Assembly: GCA_903970555.1 (NCBI GenBank)
Contig: CAJCJD010000176.1
Location: forward strand, 1 to 41,129
DNA length: 41,129 nucleotides
Direction of reading: 5' to 3'
Source of the DNA: Vulcanimicrobiota bacterium
GTDB taxonomy: Bacteria; Pseudomonadota; Gammaproteobacteria; Xanthomonadales; Rhodanobacteraceae
In this document: positions 27,188-35,335 of the stretch, in pieces
Layout of the letters: the number at the start of each line of letters is the position of its first letter
How positions within the stretch are numbered: position 1 is the stretch's first letter
Made by a program: the position numbers and the translations under genes
Notes under the pieces: model-generated
What the model was told of the DNA's origin: nothing
The model's database searches: none
What the model saw: only the letters and a program-made list of their open reading frames with translations

Positions 27188-27760
27188 TCAACGAGCCGCA
27201 ATGGCCGCCCAGAACGCTTCGAATCCTGCGTTCTTGTAGCGTTCCGCCATCGCCGGCTCGCGGGTGATGAAGTCCATGGTCGTCTCGGCCAGCGAACTCA
27301 TGATGGCTCCGACAAAAGCCGGCGGCTGGTCCTTTAGCACGCCACCGGCGAGGCTTTCCTGCATCAGCGCAGTGACCTGGGCAAAGGCCAGCATGCCGGC
27401 TTCCCTGCTCTGCGCACTGATCCGGTCCGAGACGCCCAGCTGGTTCAGGGCTTTGCGCTTGAGCGGGTAGGCCACGCCCCAGTCGACGTATTTTTCCCAT
27501 ACGTGGCGGGTTCTTACCGGAACGCGCTCGGCCGACGGATAGCTGTTCATCATGGCGCCGCGCAGGTCAGCTTTCAGGTCCAGGTACAGCTGATTGAGCA
27601 ACGCATCCTTGTTCTCGAAATACGTGAACAGCGTGCCTTCGGCCACCGCTGCCCGCTTGGCGATCCGTGCCGTCGGCGCACTCACGCCCTGCTCGGCCAC
27701 CACTTCCGTGGCGGCTTCGAGGATGGCGTTGCGTTTGTCCTCGCTGCGGGGACGGGCCAT
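27188..27760 (-). CDS. TetR family transcriptional regulator
   Basis: A 190-residue repressor. The N-terminal helix-turn-helix is RNAILEAATEVVAEQGVSAPTARIAKRAAVAEGTLFTYFENKDALLNQLY (about residues 10-59), an excellent TetR match. The C-terminal helical part would bind a ligand and dimerise. The gene lies directly ahead of the SDR pair on the same strand, and palindromes of the same design occur at its own promoter and before the first SDR gene. It most likely represses itself and the two dehydrogenases until an inducer, perhaps their substrate, is present. The inducer is unknown. Confidence 0.93.
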   Translation of the reverse strand: MARPRSEDKRNAILEAATEVVAEQGVSAPTARIAKRAAVAEGTLFTYFENKDALLNQLYLDLKADLRGAMMNSYPSAERVPVRTRHVWEKYVDWGVAYPLKRKALNQLGVSDRISAQSREAGMLAFAQVTALMQESLAGGVLKDQPPAFVGAIMSSLAETTMDFITREPAMAERYKNAGFEAFWAAIAAR

Positions 27761-27777
27761 GTGGACCTATTCCAATG

Positions 27778-27795
27778 AATGAGTGCTTGCTCATT
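27778..27795. promoter_or_regulatory. TetR operator at the tetR promoter
   Basis: AATGAGTGCTTGCTCATT, a perfect 6-bp-arm palindrome (AATGAG/CTCATT). It overlaps the predicted -10 box and the transcription start of tetR, a classic autorepression position. Confidence 0.75.
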
Positions 27796-27821
27796 ATTGG
27801 GTCATCGTCACTGGTTTGCAA
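27793..27821 (-). promoter_or_regulatory. Promoter of tetR
   Basis: Minus strand: TTGCAA (27821-27816), 17 nt, AATAAT (27798-27793). The predicted start near 27786 is within the palindrome at 27778-27795 and 26 nt before the ATG. Confidence 0.6.
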
Positions 27822-27832
27822 GAGGTGTTGGA

Positions 27833-28960
27833 TCAGTGCCGTGGCGATCTGGTGAACAGGGTCCACCCCAGAAAGGCCATGCCGATGATGGCTAGGCATG
27901 CAGTAGGCGGCCACCACAGATAGAAAACGCGAAGCAAAACCACGCATAGCGCGAGCGCCACCACCACGGCGAGCAACAGCAGCTGCCAATTGCGTCGTAG
28001 CCCAGGCAGGCCGTACAGCAACAGCGGCACCAGCAATACGCCGCTCGCAACGACTCCCTGCGCCAGAAAGTTGAGCGGGGTGACCAAAAGGCCGCGATGC
28101 AGCGACTCCAGCACGTTGGCTTGGTATTCTACGCCAGGCATCGGCGAGTCGGGTGTTTGCAAAATATCGCCCAAGCCTTCCGCCGTGGCGCCAATCAACA
28201 CCCAGCGTCCTTTGAGCAACGAAGCAGGAACGCTGCCGTCGAGAACGTCGGTGAAGGATAGACTTCCAAACGTACCGACCGGTCCCGCGTAGCGCAGCAG
28301 CACGTAGTCATTGCGCATCCAAAGATACGGGGATGCATCGTTGCTCAAAGGATCGCGCAAGCCGGGCAGGTTGGTCGGTGCGGTGTGATCGAGTTGCTGC
28401 AACGCCAGTGCCAGCGAAGGCCAATAAGCGCTGCCTAGGCCGGCCTTTAGATAAGCGCCGCGCACTATCTCGTCCGAATCCTTGGCGACATCGACCTGAC
28501 CGAGCGCGGCGACGTTTTGCGCAATCGGTGGCACCGGTAGTGCTTCCTGCAGTGCGCCGCCCAGCGTGACCGCTTCGGCGAACACCGGCATCACCACCTT
28601 GCCGTTGCGATGCATGGCATCGGCCAAAAGCTGATCGTTGTGCGGGTTGTCCGATTCGGGCGTGGACATGGTCACGTCCATGCCGATACCGCGCACGCCA
28701 TCGGCGGTGAGGCGGTCGATCACTTGCGCATAGACCGAGCGCGGCCACGGAAAACGACCGACGGTATCGAGGCTTTTGGGATCGATCGCAATGATGATCA
28801 CGTCGTTGTCCGGCGTGTAGTGCCAGACGCGTGCGTGCAGATCGTAGATCGCGTTGTCGGCAGGTGTGGTGATGCCGCTGACCAACAGCAGCACCAGCAC
28901 GCCGAGACTGGCTATCCACATCATGCCGCGCACCAGCCAGGCGAAGGCGCTGTTGGGCAT
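27833..28960 (-). CDS. CHASE2 domain protein without output domain
   Basis: A 375-residue membrane protein: an N-terminal span (about 8-30), a large extracytoplasmic CHASE2 sensor (about 33-290) with DNDVIIIAIDPKSLDTVGRFPWPR, VRGIGMDVTM and GRWVLIGATAEGLGDILQTP, and then three C-terminal spans (about 300-370). In most CHASE2 proteins a cytoplasmic kinase, cyclase or GGDEF/EAL domain follows the three spans. Here the chain ends 6 residues after the last one, at RSPRH, and no remnant lies downstream. It follows the LysM-FecR gene by 66 bp on the same strand and is probably co-expressed with it. The partner enzyme may be a separate protein. Confidence 0.93.
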   Translation of the reverse strand: MPNSAFAWLVRGMMWIASLGVLVLLLVSGITTPADNAIYDLHARVWHYTPDNDVIIIAIDPKSLDTVGRFPWPRSVYAQVIDRLTADGVRGIGMDVTMSTPESDNPHNDQLLADAMHRNGKVVMPVFAEAVTLGGALQEALPVPPIAQNVAALGQVDVAKDSDEIVRGAYLKAGLGSAYWPSLALALQQLDHTAPTNLPGLRDPLSNDASPYLWMRNDYVLLRYAGPVGTFGSLSFTDVLDGSVPASLLKGRWVLIGATAEGLGDILQTPDSPMPGVEYQANVLESLHRGLLVTPLNFLAQGVVASGVLLVPLLLYGLPGLRRNWQLLLLAVVVALALCVVLLRVFYLWWPPTACLAIIGMAFLGWTLFTRSPRH

Positions 28961-29026
28961 CAGCGCCTCGCGATCCGCGATGGATGACGGCAGTAAGGAT
29001 GGCTGTCGGTAACCCTCATGCCATCC

Positions 29027-30676
29027 TTATAGCAAGATCCACAACACCACGGCGCCACCGCCCGCGATGGCGGCAATGCGGCAGGACACGCAGGCGATAT
29101 GGATCTTCTGCACTTCGCCCCATGGGCCTGCATAGCCGTCCGTATCGATGGTCTGCACGCGCACATACCAGGCGCCGGCACCGGGCTTTTGGATCTGCAG
29201 CACGGGCTGGTCCAGCGTCTGATCCACCTGTGGATGCGTGAAGTTGGGGTCGCGATCCAGTTGGATGTGATAGCGCTGGCCAGGCGTACCCGTCTGCCAA
29301 CCGAGGCTCACCTGATGATGCGATGACTTCGGTTTCCCAACCTCCGGCGCAGGTGGTTGCGGCACCAGGTCGAAGGGCATGGGGTCGCTGAAAGGCCCTT
29401 GTTTTCCGCTGCTATCGCGACTGGCAATGCGCCAGTAGTAGCGCCCGTACGGCAATGCCTGCGGTGCGCGCACGTCGTCGCCGGTGAGTTTTGTTTCCGA
29501 AGCCAGCAACTGGGTGAATTGTGCATCGCTGGCAAGCTGCCATACGTACGAGACCGCTTGAAGGTTTTCGGTCCAGCGAAAACGCGGACGCGTATCGCGC
29601 ACCTTGCTGGCGGGCAATGGTTCCATCACCAGCGGCGGCTGCGGATGGCCGCTGATGTGCAACGTGCAGATGCTGTCTTCGCCTTCGAGTTTGTTGGCGT
29701 CGATGCCATGCACACGCACGGCGTAGTCGCCATCGGGCACATCGGGCAACGCGGATTGCGGCGAGCTGGTAACGCGATCGAGCAACAACGCTTCGAAGCG
29801 ATCGTTGGCAGCCATCTGCACACGGTAGCTTGTCGCGCCAGCGACGGGTGACCATGCGAAAGAGTAGGGCAGTTGGTTGATCGGCTGCGTGGGGCAGTGC
29901 AGATCGGGCGCGATCAGCAGCGGTTGCGCCTGTGTCGGGCGGGAGCCGTTGGCGACGGCAACGCCGAGTCCTTTGTGCACCAGCACGCCAGCGTGATCGC
30001 CTGCGACTTCGACGCGCCCGGTGAGCACTTCGGTTTGCGAGCTACCGGTATCCGCGGCAACACGGAAATGCGTGCCGCGCACGCTGGAAACCGTGCCGGG
30101 TGTTTCCACGCTGAAATGCGCGGCGACGCCGGTCATCGGCGTTACGGCGCTGGAAACGCGGCCGTGCTGCAGGCGCAATCGCGTATCGACCATGCCGGTG
30201 CGACCGTAGGCGCTCATCTGATCGAGATCGAGTTCGCTGTTGTCCTGCATCAGCACGCGCGAGCCATCGGCGAATTGCAGAGAGAGGCTAGCGTTGGCGT
30301 CGGTGCTTAAGTGCGTGCCATAGCCCAGCGTCATGCCAGTCGTGACGGGCACGGCTTGGGCCTGGCCGGGCAGTTGTACGTGCGCGCTGCCGATCACCGC
30401 AATCACTTGCGCGTCGGCCGGTTGTACGCGAAGCCATGCGATCGGCACATGCAGTGTCATGCCGGGTGGCAGGTGATACGGATCGGTGACCTTGTTGTAG
30501 TCCTGCAACTTCTGCCACGGCACGTCGGGCTTCAGGTAGCGGCTGGACAGATCCCAGATGTTGTCGTGCAGGCGGACACGGTAAGTCCAGTCGGTGGCCG
30601 AAACGAGCGGCACGATCGACAAAGTGAGAAGCGTAAGCGCAAGCCGCAGTAGCAGCTTGGTCCGGGCGGGATGCAT
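29027..30676 (-). CDS. LysM and FecR domain envelope protein
   Basis: A 549-residue exported protein. A signal-like N terminus (LLLRLALTLLTLSIVPLVSA) is followed by a LysM-like module (about 32-75: RLHDNIWDLSSRYLKP, YHLPPGMTLHVP), which would bind peptidoglycan. A FecR domain follows (about 85-215: TGMTLGYGTHLSTDANASLSLQFADGSRVLM, SSVRGTHFRV), then repeated beta-sandwich/Fn3-like segments. The last 20 residues are hydrophobic (IAAIAGGGAVVLWILL), a C-terminal membrane anchor. The start has GGGGGA 8 nt upstream. It probably works with the CHASE2 protein encoded 66 bp downstream; a shared sensing role is inference. Confidence 0.93.
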   Translation of the reverse strand: MHPARTKLLLRLALTLLTLSIVPLVSATDWTYRVRLHDNIWDLSSRYLKPDVPWQKLQDYNKVTDPYHLPPGMTLHVPIAWLRVQPADAQVIAVIGSAHVQLPGQAQAVPVTTGMTLGYGTHLSTDANASLSLQFADGSRVLMQDNSELDLDQMSAYGRTGMVDTRLRLQHGRVSSAVTPMTGVAAHFSVETPGTVSSVRGTHFRVAADTGSSQTEVLTGRVEVAGDHAGVLVHKGLGVAVANGSRPTQAQPLLIAPDLHCPTQPINQLPYSFAWSPVAGATSYRVQMAANDRFEALLLDRVTSSPQSALPDVPDGDYAVRVHGIDANKLEGEDSICTLHISGHPQPPLVMEPLPASKVRDTRPRFRWTENLQAVSYVWQLASDAQFTQLLASETKLTGDDVRAPQALPYGRYYWRIASRDSSGKQGPFSDPMPFDLVPQPPAPEVGKPKSSHHQVSLGWQTGTPGQRYHIQLDRDPNFTHPQVDQTLDQPVLQIQKPGAGAWYVRVQTIDTDGYAGPWGEVQKIHIACVSCRIAAIAGGGAVVLWILL

Positions 30677-30697
30677 GGTGTTTCCCCCTGAAATCCC

Positions 30698-30717
30698 GTG
30701 CGGTACGGAAACCGCAC
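30698..30717. promoter_or_regulatory. Hairpin in the leader of the LysM-FecR gene
   Basis: GTGCGGT, a 6-nt loop, ACCGCAC (7-bp perfect stem) 22 bp upstream of the ATG at 30676 (minus), immediately before the ribosome-binding site GGGGGA. It could mask or expose the site. Confidence 0.5.
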
Positions 30718-30866
30718 TAGCGAGACGCCCCCTACGTCACGGATCGGCCGTGGGCAGATGACCTTAGTCCGGGGGTCAGCAAACCTGGGTCGAGTGGATC
30801 GGGGCTAATTTTGAGGCAGAAACGAAACAAATACCAATGCGGATGAAAGAAAGCGAACGCATTGAT

Positions 30867-33740
30867 TCATGATTCGGTGGTTTCTTGCGCCAGCCTGACT
30901 AACACGTCCCGTAGGTTCTTGAGATAGACGGGCATCTCGCGCAAGGTCTTGCCATCGTCGTCGTTGCCCAGTCGCTCCAGCCACGCGCGTCCCTCGGGGA
31001 TCACGCGATCGGCGGTGAACAATTGCAGCGCGCCCAGCAGGCGATGCAGCGTCTGCATGGCTTGACGGCTATCGCCATCGGCCACGGCCTGCTCAAGTTT
31101 GCGCAGATCCGCATCGCCGGTCTGGACCAGCATGCGCAACATCTCGGCACGCATTGCCTGCATGCCGGGTTCGGCGAAGACATCGTCGTGCATCGGCACG
31201 GTTGCCGGGTCTGCCGTAACAGCGTGGGGTATCCACGACAGGATCTTTTCCTCGAGCTGGCGCAGTTGCACGGGCTTGCTGAGGTGGTCGTCCATGCCGG
31301 CATCGCGGCAGCGCTCGATCTCGCCGTCGAGGGCGTTCGCGGTCATTGCAATGATGGGCAGGCGCGTGCGCGAGTGGGTTTCGGATTCGCGTTGGCGCCA
31401 CGCTTTGGCCAATTCGTAGCCGTTCATCAGCGGCATATGGCAATCGGTCATGAGCATTGCGTAGTCGCCAGCGCGCAGGGCGTCGTACGCAGCGCGGCCG
31501 TCGGCGACCACGTCGCAGGACCATCCCAGCAGATCCAGTTGACGCCGTATCAGCGACTGGCTGATCGGATGGTCTTCCGCGACCAAAATGCGCCCGGTTT
31601 TACGTGTGGGACTGGCGATGTTCGCAAGAGGCTCGGCCGGGGGGGCAGGTGGCCTATCGTGTGCCGTCGCATTGAGCGGCTTGAGGCCTTGTAAACAAAC
31701 CCGTACGACGGTTTGCCACTTCAGCGGATTGGCGTTGAGCCAGATGCGCTCGTCGTCGAGCTGGCCGCTTGGGCTTGCGGCGCGCGTGTCGACCAGGATC
31801 GCTTGCGCGGCGACAAGTCCGGCGCTTTGCGAATCATCGGGGTCGATGAACAGCAGATTGGCGGCGATGCCGCGGCGCATGGGTTGTTCGGGTGGGATCT
31901 GTTCGACCGTAAACCCCAGTGCGGTCAAATGCGCGGCGAGTGCGTTGGCGGTGCCGATCGCGTTCAACCGCACGATCGCGTGCCGACCGGCGAATTCGCT
32001 GGCGTGTTCGATATCGCGCTGGGCCACCGGCAGGCGCAATTCGACCACTACCTTGGTGCCTTCGCCCAGGCGACTGCTCAGTTCGATACTGCCATCCATC
32101 AGCTGCACCAGGTGACGGCAGATCGCCAGGCCGAGGCCGGTGCCGCCATAGCGGCGCGTGGTCCATGACTCGGCTTGCGAGAACGGCGTGAAGAGATTGG
32201 CTTGCTTGTCGGCAGCGATGCCGATGCCGGTGTCGGTGATGCTAAGGCGCAAGCGCTGGAAATGACCGTCGTCGCCGAGCACGCGCAAACCGACCGCCAC
32301 GCTGCCGTGCTCGGTGAACTTGCCGGCGTTGTTCAGCAGGTTGAGCAGAATCTGGCGTATGCGCACGCTGTCGCCCAGCAGCTTTCCGGCGAGCGTTGCA
32401 TCCGCGCCAACCTCGATCTGCAGCCCCTTCTTGTGCATCGAGCCGGTCATCATGCCGACAACGTTGTCGATCAGCGTGCGCAGATCGAACGGTGCATCGT
32501 CCAGGCGGAGATTGCCGGCTTCGAGCTTGGAGAAATCCAAGACGTCGTTCAGCACCTGCATCAGAACGCCAGCCGAATCTTCTACAGCGTGCACCAGTTC
32601 GTGCTGTTCGGAGTCGAGCGATGTGCGGCCGAGCAATTCGAGCATGCCGATCACGCCATTCATCGGCGTGCGGATCTCGTGGCTCATCGTCGCAAGAAAA
32701 TCCGCCTTGGCTTTGGAGGCGCGTTCGGCTGCATCGCGCGCGGCACGCAGGGCTTCGTTGTGCGCGTTGATGCTGGTGGTGTCGATGAAATAGCCGATCC
32801 ACTCCACACCGCGGTCGGGCAGCCGGCGCGCGCCCATCACGAGATGGATCCAGCGCAAACCTTCCGCCCCATAAGCGCGAAAATCGAGTGTTGAGGTGCG
32901 CATATGCCGCCGGGCGCGCTGCAGCTGACGGCGCAGCGCTGGGGCATCTTCGGCATGGACGCGATCGTGGAAGGGCCAGTCGCGCAACACGTCGCCTGTT
33001 TCGAGCAGGTCCGACGGTTCCAGGCCGAACAGCGCGTGCAGGTTGCCGGCAATGAAAGCCAGTCGTTGCAAGCGATCGTTGCCGCGACGTACCGCAAAAA
33101 CCACGACGGGAATGCGTCGGGTGATGTCGCGCAAACTTTGCTCGGTGGCGCGAGCGCTGAGTTCGATCTGGCGATACTCGGTGATATCGAGCAGCAAGCC
33201 AGCCGTGCCGGTGATGACTCCGTCCGGCGCATGCATCGGCGATTCGAGGAACAGCCCCGTACGCTGCTGGCCATCGGCGCTGAGGTAATCGAGCTCGCAG
33301 CGCTGCACTTTGTCCTCGCGCAGCGCATCCACGCCGAGCTGGTGCAGGCGCTGCATCACCGGTGTGCCATCGGCCAGTGGAACCCAGCGATGCGTGTCCA
33401 GCACCAGGCTGGTTTTCCCGACCGCCTGCGCCGGATCGATACCTAGCCTGCGATCGCAGGCCGTGTTGAGCATGCGATACGTGGCCGTGGTGTCCTTGAG
33501 CAGGATGGGAAACGGAATCGCATCAAGCATGGCTTGCGTGGCCGCGGTTTGGTGCTGCAAGGCTTGATCGGCCAGGGTCAGTTTCTGCCGTTGCACGAAA
33601 ACCATGCGAAGAATCAGCAATGCGAGCAGCGCCGTCAGACTCAGCAAAGCGGCAAGCGCCGTCACTGTGACGGAAACCGAAAGCGGGCCAGCGTCGAACC
33701 AGCCAGATCCCACGGTACTGATGAAGGTTGCTAGGCGCAC
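30867..33740 (-). CDS. Hybrid histidine kinase with fused receiver and Hpt (RcsC/RcsD/BvgS-like)
   Basis: A 957-residue membrane sensor kinase. It starts with GTG at 33740 and has one membrane span (about 20-48) and no large periplasmic domain. Two PAS domains follow (about 65-190 and 210-330), then HisKA with the phosphorylated His354 in ATMSHEIRTPMNG, and the HATPase with GIGIAADKQANLFTPFSQ and YGGTGLGLAICRHLV. A weakly conserved region (about 600-700, LNAIGTANALAAHLTALGFTVEQI) recalls the RcsC ABL domain or a degenerate receiver. A true receiver has Asp766 in LMTDCHMPLMNGYEL, and a C-terminal Hpt has His899 in QTLHRLLGALQLF. So His, Asp and His phosphotransfer sites are in one chain. The divergent gene codes for the likely partner regulator. 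Confidence 0.93.
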   Translation of the reverse strand: MRLATFISTVGSGWFDAGPLSVSVTVTALAALLSLTALLALLILRMVFVQRQKLTLADQALQHQTAATQAMLDAIPFPILLKDTTATYRMLNTACDRRLGIDPAQAVGKTSLVLDTHRWVPLADGTPVMQRLHQLGVDALREDKVQRCELDYLSADGQQRTGLFLESPMHAPDGVITGTAGLLLDITEYRQIELSARATEQSLRDITRRIPVVVFAVRRGNDRLQRLAFIAGNLHALFGLEPSDLLETGDVLRDWPFHDRVHAEDAPALRRQLQRARRHMRTSTLDFRAYGAEGLRWIHLVMGARRLPDRGVEWIGYFIDTTSINAHNEALRAARDAAERASKAKADFLATMSHEIRTPMNGVIGMLELLGRTSLDSEQHELVHAVEDSAGVLMQVLNDVLDFSKLEAGNLRLDDAPFDLRTLIDNVVGMMTGSMHKKGLQIEVGADATLAGKLLGDSVRIRQILLNLLNNAGKFTEHGSVAVGLRVLGDDGHFQRLRLSITDTGIGIAADKQANLFTPFSQAESWTTRRYGGTGLGLAICRHLVQLMDGSIELSSRLGEGTKVVVELRLPVAQRDIEHASEFAGRHAIVRLNAIGTANALAAHLTALGFTVEQIPPEQPMRRGIAANLLFIDPDDSQSAGLVAAQAILVDTRAASPSGQLDDERIWLNANPLKWQTVVRVCLQGLKPLNATAHDRPPAPPAEPLANIASPTRKTGRILVAEDHPISQSLIRRQLDLLGWSCDVVADGRAAYDALRAGDYAMLMTDCHMPLMNGYELAKAWRQRESETHSRTRLPIIAMTANALDGEIERCRDAGMDDHLSKPVQLRQLEEKILSWIPHAVTADPATVPMHDDVFAEPGMQAMRAEMLRMLVQTGDADLRKLEQAVADGDSRQAMQTLHRLLGALQLFTADRVIPEGRAWLERLGNDDDGKTLREMPVYLKNLRDVLVRLAQETTES

Positions 33741-33941
33741 GACAAGGGTTCGATCAGTTCAGCCAGATCCGTGGATGAGCCGCCCTCGGCAATCGGGCGG
33801 CCCTGTCCTTCATCATGCCTGTTTGACGCGTAAGATCAATCGACGCGCGGCATCACAGGAGCCCGACGCGTTTGGGTAGACTCTCCTTACACGGGGTAAC
33901 GATCCGTGCCGATGGCTTTGGAGTCTTTAGCGACCTTGACT
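33741..33941. promoter_or_regulatory. Divergent regulatory region of kinase and response regulator
   Basis: About 200 bp between the kinase start (minus) and the regulator start (plus) must hold both promoters. A perfect 7-bp stem GCCGCCC-N9-GGGCGGC lies at 33779-33801. No confident -35/-10 pair was found. Confidence 0.5.
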
Positions 33942-34625
33942 ATGTCACACAGCGACCCGACCACCCGGATCGTCATCGCCGATGATCATCCCGTCGTGAT
34001 GCTCGGAATCCGGGCCCTGTTGAAGGATCGCGGCAACTTGCAGGTGGTCGGAGAGGCAAGCAGTGGTGCGGAGTTGCTGGCGCTGCTCGCTGCGCAGCCA
34101 TGCGATCTGCTGATCACCGATTTTTCGATGCCCTACGAAGACGATTCCGGCGATGGCTTGCTGCTGTTGCGCCGGCTGCGTCGCGATCACCCGACCTTGC
34201 CGATCATCGTGTTGACCATGGTGCATAACCCGGCGTTGATCCGCGGCATGCTGGCGGCGGGTGTCAACGGCATGGTCGGCAAGGTGGCGATGATGAAAGA
34301 GCTGCTGCTGGCGATCGGCGCGGTGATGAATGGGCGCATGTACATCTGCGAAAGCATGCGCGAGCACGTCAGCGACCGGACGACATCGCGCATGCAGGTC
34401 GACGTAGCGCAGACCGAGGCCGGCAACGATCCGGCGGTCCTGTCCCAGCGCGAGGCCGAGGTAGTGCGCCTATATGCGCAGGGCCTCACCGTCACGCAGA
34501 TCGCCGAACACGTTCACCGCAGCGTGAAGACGGTGAGTCAGCAGAAGAACGATGCGATGCGCAAGCTTGGCATCACTAGCAACACCCAGCTGTTTGAGTA
34601 CGCGCGGGCCTACGGATTGCTGTAG
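33942..34625 (+). CDS. RcsB-like LuxR-family response regulator
   Basis: A 227-residue response regulator: a receiver domain (IVIADDHPVVMLGIRALLKDR, phosphorylated Asp60 in LLITDFSMPYEDDSGDG) and a C-terminal LuxR-type helix-turn-helix (LSQREAEVVRLYAQGLTVTQIAEHVHRSVKTVSQQKNDAMRKLG). The DFSMP...GDG spacing, IIVLTMVHNPA and SVKTVSQQK match Enterobacterial RcsB closely from remembered sequences, including the unusual receiver insert. The start at 33942 (MSHSDPTTR) is preferred because it gives the usual short lead before the receiver. GTG 33906 and ATG 33912 are in-frame alternatives. It is divergent from the hybrid kinase and presumably takes phosphate from its Hpt domain. Confidence 0.93.
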   Translation: MSHSDPTTRIVIADDHPVVMLGIRALLKDRGNLQVVGEASSGAELLALLAAQPCDLLITDFSMPYEDDSGDGLLLLRRLRRDHPTLPIIVLTMVHNPALIRGMLAAGVNGMVGKVAMMKELLLAIGAVMNGRMYICESMREHVSDRTTSRMQVDVAQTEAGNDPAVLSQREAEVVRLYAQGLTVTQIAEHVHRSVKTVSQQKNDAMRKLGITSNTQLFEYARAYGLL

Positions 34626-35335
34626 CGATCGCGCGCGCTGCTCGCTTCATGGTGCATTGACCTCAAGAAACTTTATCGGGCAGGCGTGAGCCGCATGCCT
34701 GGATCTCGGTTGCCATCACCTGCGCGAAACAGCGCCGTCGAATTTTTAGGAATCGTCCGATACAGACACCCCCGCGCCGGGCCGCATCCTGCGACCCATC
34801 GAAGCGATGTTTATCGTCGGTGTTTCGGGCAACTCGTCCGCCGCCGCGCGATCTTCATCCGAGTCTTCCCGTACACCTAAGGAAGGGTGTGTGTCGACGA
34901 GGCTACGTCGGCAGCAGGCATGACAGACCCCCTGTGTGGCGTGCCTGTTGGGATTTAGATGGAAAAGGGAAGTGTGGGTGTGGGGTGTGAAGTGCCAGGA
35001 CGCGGCATGTCCGTGCACACGGATGTGATCAGGCGATGCATCGGCATCGTCTTGTGTGAGAAGCAAGGAAGACATGCCTGAGACCGCCCCGGCGCACAGC
35101 CCGGGCGGTCTTGGGCATGTCGCTCATCCGATGTGCCAGGGACTTAACTTCATGGCTGGATGGGAGAGTTCGCGGTGAATACAAGCGAATACAGGACGGA
35201 CAACGGATGGATCGGGCGGCAGCGGGGCAATTGAGTTTATGGCCAAGCTCATTGCACGCCGTGCGTGAGCGTGTTCCGTGCGAGCAAAAGCGCGGCGGCA
35301 GCGTAACGAAGTTATCGCACATCACGAGACGTCCG
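34626..35335. other. Long gene-poor leader between regulator and GGDEF gene
   Basis: About 700 bp with no convincing gene. A 109-codon minus-strand frame (34746-35075) has a protein-like acidic ending but no ribosome-binding site or recognised family. An imperfect 51-bp palindrome is at 35071-35121. The long leader may carry regulation of the diguanylate cyclase. Confidence 0.5.
35071..35121. promoter_or_regulatory. Large imperfect palindrome (51 bp) upstream of GGDEF gene
   Basis: GACATGCC, tg, AGACCGCCC, a 13-nt loop, GGGCGGTCT, tg, GGCATGTC: 17 of 19 arm positions pair. No T-run follows on either strand, so it is not a usual terminator. It overlaps the furthest-upstream possible start of the cyclase frame (35111), which argues for a later start there. 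It may be a protein-binding site or a stable RNA structure. Confidence 0.7.

Noticed and set aside
34746-35075. 109-codon minus-strand frame with an acidic, protein-like ending
   Set aside because: No ribosome-binding site, no recognised family, and its start lies inside the 51-bp palindrome; kept only as a note.
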